Below, piece after piece: positions 1-13,339 of a DNA stretch of 64,000 nt. The stretch is taken from contig OY986968.1 in assembly GCA_963920575.1 (NCBI GenBank), positions 759,001-823,000 on the forward strand, read 5' to 3'. The notes under the pieces were generated by a model that was given only the letters and a program-made list of their open reading frames with translations, did not search any database and was not told where the DNA came from. The DNA is from Narthecium ossifragum (lineage: Eukaryota; Streptophyta; Magnoliopsida; Dioscoreales; Nartheciaceae). Position 1 is the first letter of the stretch. Each line of letters begins with the position of its first letter. The translations under genes were made by a program, and so were the position numbers.

Positions 1-2119
1 CATAAACATGTTTTCAAATTAATAATTTCCTTAAATACTCAGCTTTCATATCAAATTGCCTGAAATATTATTCTGTTAGAAAAAAAAAATGGTCCACACT
101 TATCCCTAAATATAAAAAATAATAATTATTATTTTATACTCATTCCGCCTATCACTATCACTCTACTTTTTCCTACCCCTATTAGATAACCTCACTTTTT
201 CAATACCTAAAATCCATTTACCTCTTTTAACCCGGAATCAGTTATCCCCCACCAAACGATAATTTATTTTTGAGAAAAATTTTAAATCAAATACCGGATC
301 TCCACGTGTGATAACTAAATTAAGTAATGCGTTCAAATGCGATATTCAACAAAGAGACTTTTAAAAACCGTCTATCATTTCATATAGGCTGTTTGATTTT
401 TTCATCAAGACCACACGGATTGTGTACCAACGACTCAAAAGAAGATTATTAGATTACAATAGAAATAAGGTTAAATTACTGTTTTAGGTCCTGTGGTTTA
501 CACTATATTTATAAAAACAAATTTATAGGATCTTATTTGAAATATTTTAAATCATAAATTTAAAATAAAATATGATGAAAACCACGTGATATTTAATCAG
601 AAATAAAAAGTGGCAAAAACTTCCTCCACTTTGTACTCGGTTCCCACAAGCAGCACTGCCTCTGAGGTCATTTTGGTAAACAAGTCTCCCTCTTTTCTAA
701 GTGACCTCGGTTTGTACTGTTAATTACGAGAATGGGAAAGCAAGCAAAGCCTCCACGGTTAGAGTAGAAAATATTAAACCAGACAGGATATCCACACGAA
801 AAGACCAAAGTGCCCCTCCACCTTGCGAGTGCCTCACACCGGGAACCCGTGAGGCGAAGGCTGCCACACCGATGTCATCCAGTGCGAGTCCCTTCTCAGC
901 CGTTGGATCGAGATCCAACGGGTTATTTTTCGCTGGTGGGTGGACATGGCTGTGTTTGTCAGCGTAACTGCAAAGTAGGGTTTACTGACACCATTTGGCC
1001 GTGTATTATCGCATTGTAGGGTCTGCCCTTGGCATCCAGCTGTGGACGATCTGGGCCGTTGATTATGTGAACAGATGGGAATATGGGAAGGGATCACCGG
1101 TGTGGGGGGTGGGATGGTCATTTTGCCCGTTGAACGGACGCCGCCGGGGAGGGATAATAAATATCTAGGAATGCGGAGGGTCTGACGCGTGGATTTTGGA
1201 TAAGGGTTCTTATGAGTTTGTTTTCCTTTGGGGGCATATGACCATAGCCTCAAATCTATCACATTTTGTGAAGGACTGTGACGACGTTTGATTACTTGCA
1301 TAAGCTAATGTAGTGCATTACATCTGTTAAAATAATGCATTTGTTAATGCAATGTTACATTAGCAAAAACAGCCAAGGCCCTTTGTGCATTAACTGATAC
1401 TGATGCATGCATCAGCTAATGCAGTGGCCAACCAAACATTAATATAGATCAAAATGATGCATGCATGATACAAGCAATCAAACACCCCCATGTTCTTTGT
1501 CAATAACCATATGTATGTTTTTTAAAATCAATATACCTAAATCATGGGGAAAAAACAATAATATCTTTATTATATTTTTCTATTTTAAAAATCCTTTTCT
1601 CTCTCCTCTCACTCTTCACCCACGGCTCATACGCTGATCGCCGACGATCCCATCACGTCTCCTCGAGCTCACGAGGCTCCGATCCAAGCTACCTGATTAA
1701 AGCCTAGTTCGTTTACGGCCTTGTCGCTGAGACCTCTTGGTTTGTAATTTTCACATGTTATATTGAAGATTAGAGTTTTTCTTAAAACATTTTTTTAGCA
1801 AAAAAAGTGAATAAAACTCTAGCGCTTTTGACTATCATTTATAGTTAATTCTAGGGCCAATCATAACTTGCGGATTCCATTTAATATGAAATCACATGCG
1901 TCGGCCTTTTGCCGTCTTAAAAATATAGTTGTACCTTATGATGTACGGATACTTTTATATTTGAAAACGTTCTCATATCCGACACGTATCAAATACAAAT
2001 ACACACTCGATACTACTATCTAGGTCAACAAAATACGTAATTAGAATTCGGATACGTATATGATGCATTTGACCAAATGGATGGTGATGACATACATACT
2101 TAAGGTTGCATAATTTTCA
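1..2119. other. Intergenic left flank, no gene recognised
   Basis: AT-rich sequence without a convincing exon. Short open frames at 700-1300 lie in moderately GC-rich sequence but resemble nothing I recognise. At about 1300-1362 there is an imperfect inverted repeat (GCTAATGTA near 1303 and TACATTAGC near 1354), and the following 1380-1440 stretch ends in CCAACCAAACATT, like the end of a small MITE. Nothing else stands out. Confidence 0.5.
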
Positions 2120-2209
2120 TTGGATGAGCAAGAATTAGCGAATGTGTTTTTTGTTGATGAGAGAAGTGACACCATTGAGAGCATTAGCGAGGAGCATAAT
2201 GAAATAGGA

Positions 2210-2409
2210 NNNNNNNNNNNNNNNNNNNNNNNNNNNNNNNNNNNNNNNNNNNNNNNNNNNNNNNNNNNNNNNNNNNNNNNNNNNNNNNNNNNNNNNNNNN
2301 NNNNNNNNNNNNNNNNNNNNNNNNNNNNNNNNNNNNNNNNNNNNNNNNNNNNNNNNNNNNNNNNNNNNNNNNNNNNNNNNNNNNNNNNNNNNNNNNNNNN
2401 NNNNNNNNN
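2210..2409. other. Assembly gap (200 N)
   Basis: An uninterrupted run of exactly 200 N. The round length suggests a placeholder, so the true distance is unknown. It lies just past the last visible calreticulin exon, so that gene's terminal exon may be missing here. The short open frame entering the gap from the left (from 2124) is not recognisable. Confidence 0.98.
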
Positions 2410-2631
2410 TATGTGCCTTCTTTAGAACATATTGGTTCAGCTTTCGATATCCTTGTATGTACATTCTCAGATTGGAGGCCATTTGATCTAGTTCCAAATT
2501 TTGGTTTCTGATTTTCACATAGAAAAGGATCTCTCCTTTCCTTGTTTGCACATGCAGGATGCCAAATATAACATTAAAATGTCCACAAAAACAAAGTCTG
2601 AAACGGAAGAAAGAGGGATAAAGAGCCTTAC

Positions 2632-5600
2632 GTGGGTGCTAGCAGCATCATCATCATCCTCCTCATCGGCATCATCTGCATCCTCGTTCTCATCCTGTAA
2701 AGAGCAAGACTCCATTAAATTCACAGCCATGTAAGGAGAAATGGAAATGCAAGTAGGAAGCTTCATCAGAAACTCACTTCAGAATCTTCAATATCACTTT
2801 TCTCGGATTCCTCCTGTTGGTGGCACCATTGGAAAGTTAAGAGCAGGGTTACAAAAATAAGAGGTAAGAAACTCCAAAAACTGCAAACTACAGCCATACC
2901 TCTGCTTGCTTCTTCTCAACTTCATCAAAAGCAGCCTTTTCAGCCTACAGACAGAGTTCATATGTATGAGTAAACTACATAAAAAACAGGAGTTATTTAT
3001 TTCAATAAAGTGCATGTGGAATACATCTTTGTGCTTTCCCCATGTTTCCTCAGCCAGCTGTTTGGCATATTCAGGGTCGTCACAAACCAAAACATTGTCA
3101 AATAAAGTTCCTGATTTGACCTGCAACATGCAAGCATTACTCATTAAAAGGCCAACCCTCCATATTTCGCTACCTGTCAAAGCTATGCAAGCAGTATTCT
3201 CAACAATACCTGCCATAGCTCAATTGCGACATACTTCAAGTTGGGAAAAACGTAGAGATCAGGATCATCTTTGAAATCTGTTTGACATGACTGCTTACTT
3301 TAAATACAGAATGGAGCTGATTACTAGAAAAAATGAGTGAATATATAGAACAAAGAGAGGACCTGGGTTGTCAATCATAGGTGCTTTCCACTTGCCCTTG
3401 TAATTTGGGTTCTTGATTTTCTGAAGATAGAAGGACAAGTAGATCAGGTGTTATTAGCATTATAAACCCAATTCTAAGCTAACAAAAGCTTTATTGATCT
3501 GCAAACCTTCTGCGTCCATGGTCCCTTATACTCGGGATTTGGAATGGTTGGGGCAGTCCATTCACCATCTTCCTCATCATCCCAGTCTTCTGGCTGCAAA
3601 ACAGCAGAATGTCTGTAAGTTTGAAGCGAATGCAACAACTCAAAAAACATAGAAAGTGGTCAATGATACTTGGCATCACCTTCTCGGCATCAGTATCAGT
3701 GATTTCCTTGGGGATATCATCATAGCCCTGCATTTCAAGAAGATGCTTACCATTCTATAGCGGAGAAACATGTAACCTAAGCTTGAGGAGACATCTACAA
3801 TTCTACATATGCAGTATCAAGCACGATATCCATGGCACAGTATATAATTCAATACCACTTCAAAATAGTGCATCCATTTTGGAAAGAAAGAGGACCATTG
3901 AATGACAGGAAAATGTAACCCAGAGAGAATACAGATCTATTAGCTTATGATTTGGGACACATACCTCAGGCTTGTTGTCCTCAGGATCTGGGATATATTC
4001 CTTATCGTCCCAATCTTCTGGCTGTTAGAAGCGCACAAACTTCATTAATTTAGCAGACGTATGCTAGTAAAAAGGTATTGAACAGGTTGTTCACTTGTAA
4101 TATGACCTTCTTGGCATCAGGATCCTTGATTTTCTTTGGAGGAAGAAGGTCCCAGTCAGAGTATACGCTTCCAGATTGCTTCTCTTCATTGTCTATCAGT
4201 ACACTGTATGTAGCGTCAGGACGGATGATGAATGTGTAAACATGACTTAGCTGGTCCGTTTCACAGGGAACATCCTTCTTTATCAGGTGATTTTTCCCTT
4301 CACGGGTCAATATAGCGTGCACCTTTTTGGTGCTGTAGCCACAGATATCTGGTCCAAACATTATGCTGCATGGAGCAATATTACAAATCAGCAAAAAGTG
4401 GAAAGCCATATTCTGTAACAGTGAACAAAAGGTAATGACAAAAGGAACACATAGAACTCTGGTGGAGCAGAAGGCATTATTCAATTAATTGCTTTTAACA
4501 CAACCAGCTGATATGGAAAAAAAAAATAGCAAAGAAAGTAACAGTGAAAAAGCAACTCTGCTGAAGGACAAGACTTTGTGTGATCAGATGCATTTAGAGT
4601 AATGCAGCAGAGATGAAAAAGCACAGGAAGATATAGACAGGATAACAAATAAACGGCACTATCTGGAAAATATATGGTCACCTATAAGGTGTTTCTCCCC
4701 CAAACTTTTTCTGATCAACCTCACCACTCAACAGCTTCATATATCCTCCGCCACAATCAAGCTTCTGTTCATGCTTCACCAAAAATTGAAACACAAGAGT
4801 TTTGTCTTTGTTACTGAACTCTGGAAACTCAGCAGAGATGCCAAAAAACCTATAATCTGGATAAGTCTGGATGCCTGTAAACAGGAAAGTAAACTTTCAT
4901 GAAAAAGTATTAACATTGAAATATTCTACCGAGTGACATATAATAGGAATTTAAGATACATGAATGCTGGAATTTCCACATTTCTTATGATGACTTGATA
5001 TTTTCTTGATTCTCACTGATTCAAGGAGATTTATAAAATGTCTTTGAGGTCTGGTACAAGATATCCATCCACTATTCTGTATAAGGGTTTGGGATAGGCG
5101 TCCTATAGGCTATGCTCCTAATCAACATCTACGCGTAATTGCAAAAGATAAAACAGATACCAATACTGACTAATAAGTCCTCAAAAGTCTTCAACAGCGT
5201 CTTAAATAAGAAAAGGTTAAGGCAATCATCCTCTTGTAGTCTACAGAAAATTGTTCCTTGTTTTTGTCATACACACTGTCCAAATGCAAAGGTTCTTAGC
5301 ATCAAAATGAAAAATATATGCAGAAGGTTCATTGGAGCCGAACAAACCGTCTGATTGTGAATGCTTTTCTAGAAGAAACATCAAACCTTTCAAACCTCAA
5401 CAATATGAAAGATCTAGTCCTGGCATGGAATGAAAGAAAAAAGTGCATACCCTTATCATTGGGGTTGCCGCTCCACTTTCCAGATGTATGGTTCCAATCT
5501 CCAGCCATGTTTTCATCTTTCTTCCAGTCAGACTTGACCCAGCGTTCCTCCCATCCGTCTGACTCGCACAAGGACATAAAACAATTATCAGCCAGCATAA

Positions 5601-7788
5601 CGAATGATTGAAATAGTTATCACAGAAGACTAACAGAGATATCTAGGACGAAAAACCAAAATTCATGGGAATCTCCTGCCTATAAAATTTCGACCACTAT
5701 CAAAAAACCCATTCTTGCACCTTAGGCAATAGTGGGGAACAAGATTGAAATCTATTGTCAGCGCATGCTTCAGAGTTCAGACATATATGTACATGTGCGA
5801 GTAACTATATGCACCACAGTTTTCCCATGCACCCACCCAGTGGTCCAGATCATTATTCACACAGAAAAGCTAAAGATACATTAACTACTATTGAGAATCA
5901 TCTTTTGAGATATTGATCTCATCAAATATCCAAAAGTTACACAAAGGTTCAATACTGAGCTCTACTTGCAACGCTCCCATGACTGCTTATGTGATGCGTT
6001 ATAAAGTAGTGAACTTGGATCTACATCGGTTTGTAATATGCTAAGCTAACTTAGAAGCAAAATAGAGCTTCCATTGATGAATTAATATAATACTGCTAAT
6101 ATATGAGTTCATGTTGATCCCATCCTAGGATCTTCCAATTGTCATTATCCAAGGCCTTTTAAGATTTCATAGTGCAGACAGGCCATTCTGCGTTCGTCGA
6201 GAGAACACCAACATTTATGCTTTGCTGATCTAAGATGCTAGCTTCAATGCATACAAGACGTTAGATGACATTCATAGGGCATCAGCCAGCAACATCGAGA
6301 GTTTTATGTTTTTAATTACGCCTTACTGCAATCTTAGAGCCTGATTTAAAGTCCTTAAATGGACTTATTTTTCCATGGCAGCCCTTTGGTTGATCATATA
6401 TAAAGTTCATGTCCATCGGTCCAATAATAGAATTTCCAACCATGAATAGAACATGGGTCATCTGCCAAAAAATTTGCAACTAGCATATCTTCAAGCAGAA
6501 GATCTTCAATTTAGAAATTACACTAATCTAATCCTCTTCTCTATGTTGTTGCTCGTGTTGCTTCATTCACAATCTTTTTATTTTATCTGATTTCGTGCTT
6601 TAGGCCAGAGCTAATAATTTTATCTCAGCCTGTTTCTTAAACCACAACTTAACTAAGCATCGGAATTTGGCCGCCAACACTCACTCAAGTCTTGTGCACA
6701 GAGAGACCATTAAACCCCTAAAAGTGAGGAGCAAGAATTTCCTAATATACTCGAACTCATTAAGAGTAAGTTAAAGAAGATCAGAGATTAGTCTGTTGGC
6801 ATTCAATCAGCTTTCTCTCACCACCAGCTTGCAATGTTAGCTAGCAATCCTTTCTACTGTCCATAGCTTATCTAACGTCAACAGTTCGTAATATTTCAAG
6901 ATGCCTTGTTTCAAGCTCTTCAAAAAGAGCTACATTACTTCTAGCAAATGTAAGCCTCTTTTCACTCAACCCATCATTGCAATGTGCTAAGGCTCAACCT
7001 TAGTTCAAGGCACCTAATGGCTAATACAGAATAGATCCAATTATCTCCCAGTACCTTGAATAGGTCCAACTTTCAACTATGTCCAAGTCCTTGAGTACCA
7101 TTAATTAAAGCCTTCTTCATATTTTACTAATTGGCCACCTCTGCTATAAACAGGTTTTAATTCTTGCTCAGACCTATAATTAAACTAGCCACGTCCGGAA
7201 AGCACATTAAAACAATTACTCTATAAACGATGGAAATCATTATTTCCAACCAACGATCACTTCCAACACTTATGGTTTTCAAGTTGCCGCACAACTCGTG
7301 TAGTGCCAAACCATGAATGAACTACTCCAGTCTCCAGCTAAATGATCTACTCTCACACTCGCGGAAGTGAGCTACCAGCAGAATACATTAAACCCGGCAA
7401 AAGTCTACTCGAGACACAATCCCGTAATCGAAGCCAATACACCAAAGCATATAAAATAAACCAAAACAAGCACTCAGCTACCCAGATCGATGCAGTTCAA
7501 ACTAAACAAAGAGAGATCGAAGAGCTCCTCCGACGAAACACATGAGATCGACCCAGATCCACCGGATCCGTGGAGAAACCAACATTAAACCTCTCAAGCA
7601 ACACAAATCGCCAACGAGAACGAGGTCATCGAGATCGATCGGTCCAAGCGAGCAACTAAAGCAAAAGAGACGAAAGGAAATCGATCCGTACCGTCGAATC
7701 GCTCCTCGAAGATGACTGTGGCGGAGATCAGGGAGGAAAGAAGAGACGACACGAGGAGGAGGAGGAGGAGACCGCCGCCTCTCGCCAT
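2632..7788 (-). CDS. CRT: Calreticulin (ER Ca2+-binding lectin chaperone), 13 of about 14 exons
   Basis: Lumenal ER lectin chaperone that folds monoglucosylated glycoproteins and buffers Ca2+. Exons, in order: 7692-7788, 5451-5558, 4682-4874, 4107-4365, 3965-4021, 3680-3727, 3507-3593, 3363-3420, 3210-3277, 3025-3120, 2900-2944, 2778-2813, 2632-2694. All junctions are GT-AG and phases agree, giving 405 codons. A Leu-rich signal peptide (about 1-24) precedes the lectin domain, which has the family signatures [16 protein letters not shown] and IMFGPDICG and an NHT glycosylation site. The proline-rich P-domain follows, with KPEDWD repeats and GEW/GKW repeats. The tail is a D/E-rich Ca2+-storage domain. 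Coding stops at ...AASTH before a GTAAGG donor. A final exon encoding D-E-L would complete the HDEL retention signal, but it is not found in 2100-2640 and is probably in the gap. The acidic tail fits the CRT1/CRT2 type rather than CRT3. Intron 1 is about 2.1 kb. Confidence 0.95.
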
Positions 7789-7875
7789 CGCTGCGGTGAG
7801 AGTGAGAGAGAAAGAAGCTCTGAGAAGAGATCGAAATGGGGGCTGTGACCTCCTCGGGGATGAGCTCGAGACGGG

Positions 7876-7883
7876 TATTTATA
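7876..7883 (-). promoter_or_regulatory. Probable TATA box of the calreticulin gene
   Basis: TATAAATA on the minus strand, 88 bp upstream of the calreticulin start codon at 7788, leaving room for a leader of about 55 nt. I found no clear ER-stress element upstream of it. Confidence 0.6.
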
Positions 7884-8465
7884 GGACCCTCTTGGGAGTG
7901 AGTGAAGAACTGGACTCATACATGCTGTACCAGCGGGTTTCTTGATAGTTCCCTTGATCCTCGTCGTAGGATAAAGTCCGCGTCGATTGAACGGTTGAGA
8001 TTGCGGCCGAGTTAATGGAGCTCCGAGCTCGAGGCGCTTTTTGAGATGCAGATGGATCGAGTAGAGCTCGACCCGGATCCGAAGCTTGGGTCGGAAATGG
8101 AGCCCACAGTCATGTGAACTGTTTAGAGGACCCAATGGACCTTCCGACCCATAAAATTTAAGCCCGGCCCATATAGGGATAACCTGGATGTGAAATTGGG
8201 GCTGCCCTGAATAACCCGTCGGACTTAGACAAATTGGGTGGGCCAAGGTCCAAATCTCAGAACACGGCCTTATTTGTAGTGATGTCAAAACCCATGTGTA
8301 CTAAATATTGCCTCCAATGAGAACATTCATTTTTCTTCTTCTTTTCATGGGAAGAGGGGGGGGGATGGGATTTGGTGGTATGGAAGTTAGATTGCCTCCA
8401 ATGGAGCTGGAGTCAATTTTTTTTGAAGTGGAGCTGGAGTCATTTTTTTTGAATTGACTCCAACC

Positions 8466-8942
8466 ACTTTGATTGTTTGGTGGTATTGAAGTGAGATTAA
8501 AGTCACTTCAAGCCATTTTACCCCCAAGGTAAATTTAGCTTCCACTTCCGGATTCGACTTCGAGCGATTTTGACCCGAAATCGTTGAGGTGGCTCACCGA
8601 AAAGTGACAAATAATATTAATAATATCGTACTGTAATAAAATATTAATATAAGTGGGTCCCATATGTCACATGTCACCTCGTGATTGGTCCACATCATCC
8701 AAAATAGTATTATTTAAATATTTTAATTTAAAATTATTAAATTATTAATAATTTAATATTAAATATTATTTTAATATTTTAATTATTAAAAATATTAAAA
8801 ATCTATGAAATTGCTCATAGTAGGGGATGATCATGTCTCTACTTCAAGCACCAACCAAACACCTGAACTCAGAAAATCCCAAAAAGTCGCTCCAGTGAAG
8901 TCACTCCACTCCAACTCACTTCTCAGCAACCAAACAAGCCTT
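8466..8942. mobile_element. MITE-like element with imperfect terminal inverted repeats
   Basis: The left end reads TGTTTGGTGG then GAAGTGAGATTAAAGTCACTT. The right end, read on the other strand, is TGTTTGGTTG then GAAGTGAGTTGGAGTGGAGTGACTT. The core is very AT-rich and has no coding capacity. The TGTTTGG end resembles Tourist/Harbinger or hAT-type MITEs. No clear target duplication was found, so the edges are approximate. Confidence 0.55.
8628..8705 (+). repeat. Dispersed repeat also present at about 52.19-52.27 kb
   Basis: The stretch AATAAAATATTAATATAA.TGGGT...TGATTGGTCCACATCAT recurs in the same orientation at about 52196-52262, with a few substitutions. This links the small element here with transposon-derived sequence inside the PPR pseudogene. 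Confidence 0.7.
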
Positions 8943-9593
8943 GTGTATACGTAAATATTGAATTTAAGATGAACAGTTCGAGGCAAGTGAGGTTCAAACT
9001 CTCAATCTCTGGTACGATGCTATGCTAATTTTACCAATCATCTCAAAGACGTAGGCTGAGGTGAAAAAGCTGAAAATGTGACTTCTACTAAGATGGTCTA
9101 AAAAGTGAAATTTAAGGTGATTGTTTTTAGTCATTTTACGGTTGTACGTAAATTAGTCAAACGATATGAGAATATCTAACTTATAATTTAATTTTACAAG
9201 GGTGTAGCATTTTTTTTGGAGGGTATATATGGAAAATATCTACATAGAGAGCATGCAGGAACTTTGATCAGATGCATTCATGGTTACAAAGGCTGCATTG
9301 GTTACAAAAATTTTACATCACTAATGGAGCACATTTGTTCTATATATCTTGGAGAATCCTAATAATTAGCTTATCAAATTTGCTCCATTAATCACACTAT
9401 TGCAACACATATATAAATATTCCTTCACTCTTAAGCTTATGCTTGCAGAGTGGATTATTGCTACTAAATTAAACAAGGGACAACAAAAAGAACCCCAAGA
9501 GATTGGATCATTTGTCATGATATACAAATGATGTTTCCCTAAGCTTTGTGGTTCATTTACACGTACTATTGATTCATAGCTACATAATTAAGC

Positions 9594-12500
9594 TTATGTT
9601 CCTCCAAAATTTGGTGGTGGTGACCAAAAGCCTCCATTCTCGTTAGTCACATATGATGTGCATGACAATGGCACAAGGCAAAGCCCTCTACTTCTTAAGT
9701 CTGGCTTTGGTTCATCTCTAGTCTCTTCACCTGATGCACCCTACGAATGTTCTCAAAAGAGAAATTGTTAGCCAGGAGATCAATCAAATAATTTTTGCCA
9801 GCCAATCTACGCCATTTTTTTTCATGATCAAGAATATAGAATTTTGATTTATTTTTCTAGCATTACTTTTTTTTATCAGATTGTTACTTTTTGTATATAT
9901 AATTTGTCACAACTCAATAGGGTATTAGAAATAATTTCACAGTAGAAAATATTTACAAAATACTTCAGTATATACTTCTTAATTAGTTCTTACCCCTGGA
10001 AATGCTCTCAGACTGCTCTTATTACCAGATGATCTCATATAAGGTACACTCAGTGTCTGCAAAGAAGAAATTAAGATATGCATTAAGAGATGAACACAGT
10101 ATAACAAAATAACTGCAAGCTTTAGTTTTTAATATACAGTACTATTTAGCGAATCGTTTATATAATAATCACTGCAACATGGATTTCCCTTTAGTTCAGT
10201 GTTTGACAAAAAAATATAAGAGCTTTAGAAAATCACGAAAAAGCCCATAATTAATGTACCTCAACTTGATCTTGCAAGAAGTTAATGTATCCGATGGCCT
10301 CCATCAGCACTGATGCTGTATCTGTCTGCAGATTAATTCACCATTAACACATCAAAAAAAAAAATCACCATTAACACGCAGATAATTAGAATTTGAAAAA
10401 ATATTTGGAAATTGCAATAGTAACCCCTTAATAAACAGTAACATGATCTGACAAACAGTAATAGTCTGAATAAGTCAAGAAACAGTCTTTTTTTGTACAT
10501 ATAAAAGAAAAGTAAAATGGCATAATCCAAATGCAAAAGGTAAAAAAAAGGCAACATTAATCACTTATCATTATAAGTAATCAAATTTCAAGTCCTCAAT
10601 GCTGAATAAATACCTTGCCAAATGGTGAAACCAACTGCTGAAGAGCTGCAATCCTATCTGCTAGCTTCTCCTTCCTCACCTGTTTGTGGCAATCATGCAT
10701 GCATGCATGCAGATTAATCATCATAATTAACAAAAAGGATCTAAATCTCTTATATATGTAAACTTGATTTAATCTCCTTTTCCACATGTATTCTGAATTA
10801 TTCACACCTTGATGGGCGAGAAAGACGAACGCGACTCGACCCGAGGCTTCTTCGTTGCAGCTGCTTGAGATGCTGCACATTGCTCCAAGATGCTATTAGG
10901 CCTCTTCTTTTCTGCAACTCCACTCACCATAGATGATACCTTTAAAAGACCAACAGTAAGAGATTTTTAGTTCTTGTAATCCATAGGGTAGTGTACTCAT
11001 AGATACTAGAGCAGCACACATGACCTTTCTCCTTTCAGAAAGATGATACATGTCATTCAAAAAGCGGAAAAGAGATGTACTTTTTGTTGTGTTCACTGTT
11101 GTAATCAGTAGAAAGAAAGATCACTGAGACATATGATAATAAAGCTTACTCTATAGTACAATCATATATATATATATATAGATATATATATAGTGAGCTA
11201 AACTAATTAACATGTTTATACATTAATTATATGTATCTAGTTTGAGTACTAGTATTTGAATGGAATCAAGGCACATACTATTAAGCCATATATAGATAGG
11301 CTCTTGGTCCAATGAACTTGTCTGGTGTTTTTGTCTCTCAAACCCTAGTATTATATATAGAACATGTTGGAAGGATAAGAAACAATAATGTAGTGAAAAA
11401 TGGTGCTGATGATGGAAATAGTCCTCAAAGTTTTCAAGCTATATATATATGACAAAAAATCTCAAAATCAGGAATATTATGAAGAAAATAGTATAAGATC
11501 ATCATGATGATGACTAGTATAAGATCATCATGTATATATGTATGTACCTTATGGTGGTTGTTTGAGGCTCCTTGAGCTGGTTGTTGAAGATGGTCATGAT
11601 GAAGGCCAAGAGGCATGTCATGATCTCTGAACAATGCCATGCTGTTCATGGAAGCTGGCTGGCAAAAGCTCCTGCCAAACTTAGATGATGCCAGGATATC
11701 CAAAGCCTGAAGATCCATGTTCAGAGATATCGGAAAAGGCACCGGTACGGAAGCACCGTTCGAGCCCAGAATGTTCGTAGTCGGAAGAACCACGCCGAAG
11801 TTTCCCTTACTGCATGCTGTCATGCCTCCGAAATTGCCTATGCCTGCGGCGAGATCGAACAGTGGTCCTCTGGGAAGAGGATGAAGGCCACTGATCATTT
11901 GGCCAAAGGAGGAGTAGTCTTCAACTGTGGAAGTATCTGAGAACTCTTCTTTGATTTGTGATTGTGATGATAGGTCATGCGCTTGGTGAGCTGAGTGGTT
12001 GATGTAGTTCTCTCCATTATTTCCATAGCCATCCCAGTGATGAAACAACCCTAATTCTTGAACCATGGGTGTGCTGAGAGAAGAGAGATTGATATCATGG
12101 CTAAATCTTATGTCTCTTGAGCTTCTATGAACAGCATCATTTGCAATTGGAATTGTATGACCATGATGATCACCATTATTCCTGCATATATATATATATC
12201 ACCATAAATTTTGAAAGAAGATCGAACACCATATCTATATGCCAATATGTATATATGTAAAGACAAAGCTTAGCTAGCTAACTAAATAATTCCATGATGT
12301 TTGGAAGTAAGTACTGCCTGAACACAAGAAGTTGATTTGGATTATATGAAGTTTCTATGGATCTATGAATTGAGACAATAGAAAGAAACAAAGAAGCCAG
12401 CAAGAAAACTCCAAATCCTAGGAATTAGACATATATATAATGCATATGCATTAGAATATATATCCAAACAACAAGAAACTCATAAGAAACAAGTCTAAAA

Positions 12501-12725
12501 AAACTCCTTAATTATATATGCATGAGAGATTGTAGCTAGCTAGCATAGAAGATTATTTATTTAGGGTTTGTTGATCATGACTTACACCATGAGATTATTA
12601 TGGCTCCACTCGTGATGGTGGTGGCTGCCATGGAAGTAGAAGTCAGGAGCTGGCAAAGGAGACCCATGGAGGAGCTCTGCTTGCTGGTGCTCATGGTGAT
12701 GGTGATCTAAGTTTGAAGACTCCAT
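9594..12725 (-). CDS. bHLH transcription factor, bHLH112/bHLH123-like
   Basis: Nuclear transcription factor of the plant subgroup containing bHLH110/112/123. Exons: 12586-12725, 11548-12181, 10808-10939, 10614-10679, 10260-10325, 9994-10056, 9594-9740. All junctions are GT-AG, giving 415 aa ending at TAA. The N-terminal half is rich in His, Gln and Ser, starting [20 protein letters not shown]. The bHLH domain is split over exons 3-6: [35 protein letters not shown], then FLQDQVETLS. The basic part lacks the canonical His-Glu-Arg of E-box binders, as is known for this subgroup, so DNA-binding preference may differ. The C-terminus [13 protein letters not shown] is a hallmark of the subgroup. Which member it is cannot be decided from one sequence. 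A TATATATA on the minus strand near 13137-13144 could start a roughly 0.4-kb leader with GA runs. Confidence 0.9.
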
Positions 12726-12984
12726 CATGATGATGATCTCCTCCTTCCTTTAAAAGGCTTGATGAGAGTCCCAAGATGAAAAGAGAGTAGAGCTAGCTTT
12801 GGAATCTCAAAACAATATGTACACACCTCCTCCTTCAAAGAAACACAACAGGCCTCCTTTTGAGAAAGGACCCTTTTGTGTATCACCTTTCCTCTTTAAT
12901 CCCTCAGACCTCAACCCCAAGTCTCAGCTTCAACAAGGAAGCAGATAGTAACCATGGTTTCAGAAGGCCCATCCACATCTCTCT

Positions 12985-13298
12985 ATAACTCTCTCTCTCT
13001 CTCTCTCTCTCTCTAGTGGAGGTTTGAAGCTTTTTCTTTTCAGGAGAAGCTAGCTTTCCTGCAGATCTGTAACTAAAGGTAGAGATGGTCACAACTCTCT
13101 CTCTCTTTCTCTCTCTCTAAGAGAAGCTTTTCTTGTATATATATAAGAATATGTGAGTAAAGTCCTTTGCTCTTGCTGCAATAACAGGGAGATGATTATA
13201 CCTTCACTGTCATCTCAAATGCATCAAAGTATGTGCCTTCGATTCCAAGGCTTTCCAAGCAAAGGGCTGATCGGAAGAGAGGAAATGATACCACTCAT

Positions 13299-13336
<38 letters not shown>
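12985..13336. repeat. Three CT/GA microsatellites upstream of the bHLH gene
   Basis: Pure or nearly pure CT runs occur at about 12988-13014, 13094-13119 and 13300-13335. They lie 0.26-0.6 kb upstream of the bHLH start codon, in the presumed leader and promoter, where they read as GA on the coding strand. GA/CT runs are common in plant core promoters and bind GAGA-binding proteins; whether these do is unknown. Confidence 0.9.
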
Positions 13337-13337
<1 letters not shown>

Positions 13338-13339
13338 CC

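Larger units (their letters stand above)
7990..9593. other. Intergenic region between calreticulin and bHLH genes
   Basis: Calreticulin promoter on the left, a MITE-like element (8466-8942) in the middle, and from 8943 to 9593 AT-rich sequence with no recognised gene; the right end should contain the 3' UTR of the bHLH gene. Confidence 0.5.

Noticed and set aside
2120..2551. Frames of 101 and 138 codons crossing the N run
   Set aside because: Most of their length is unknown sequence; the real ends carry no motif.
8962..9060. GTTCGAGGCAAGTGAGGTTC, reminiscent of tRNA B-box words
   Set aside because: No acceptor stem, A box or anticodon arm can be fitted.
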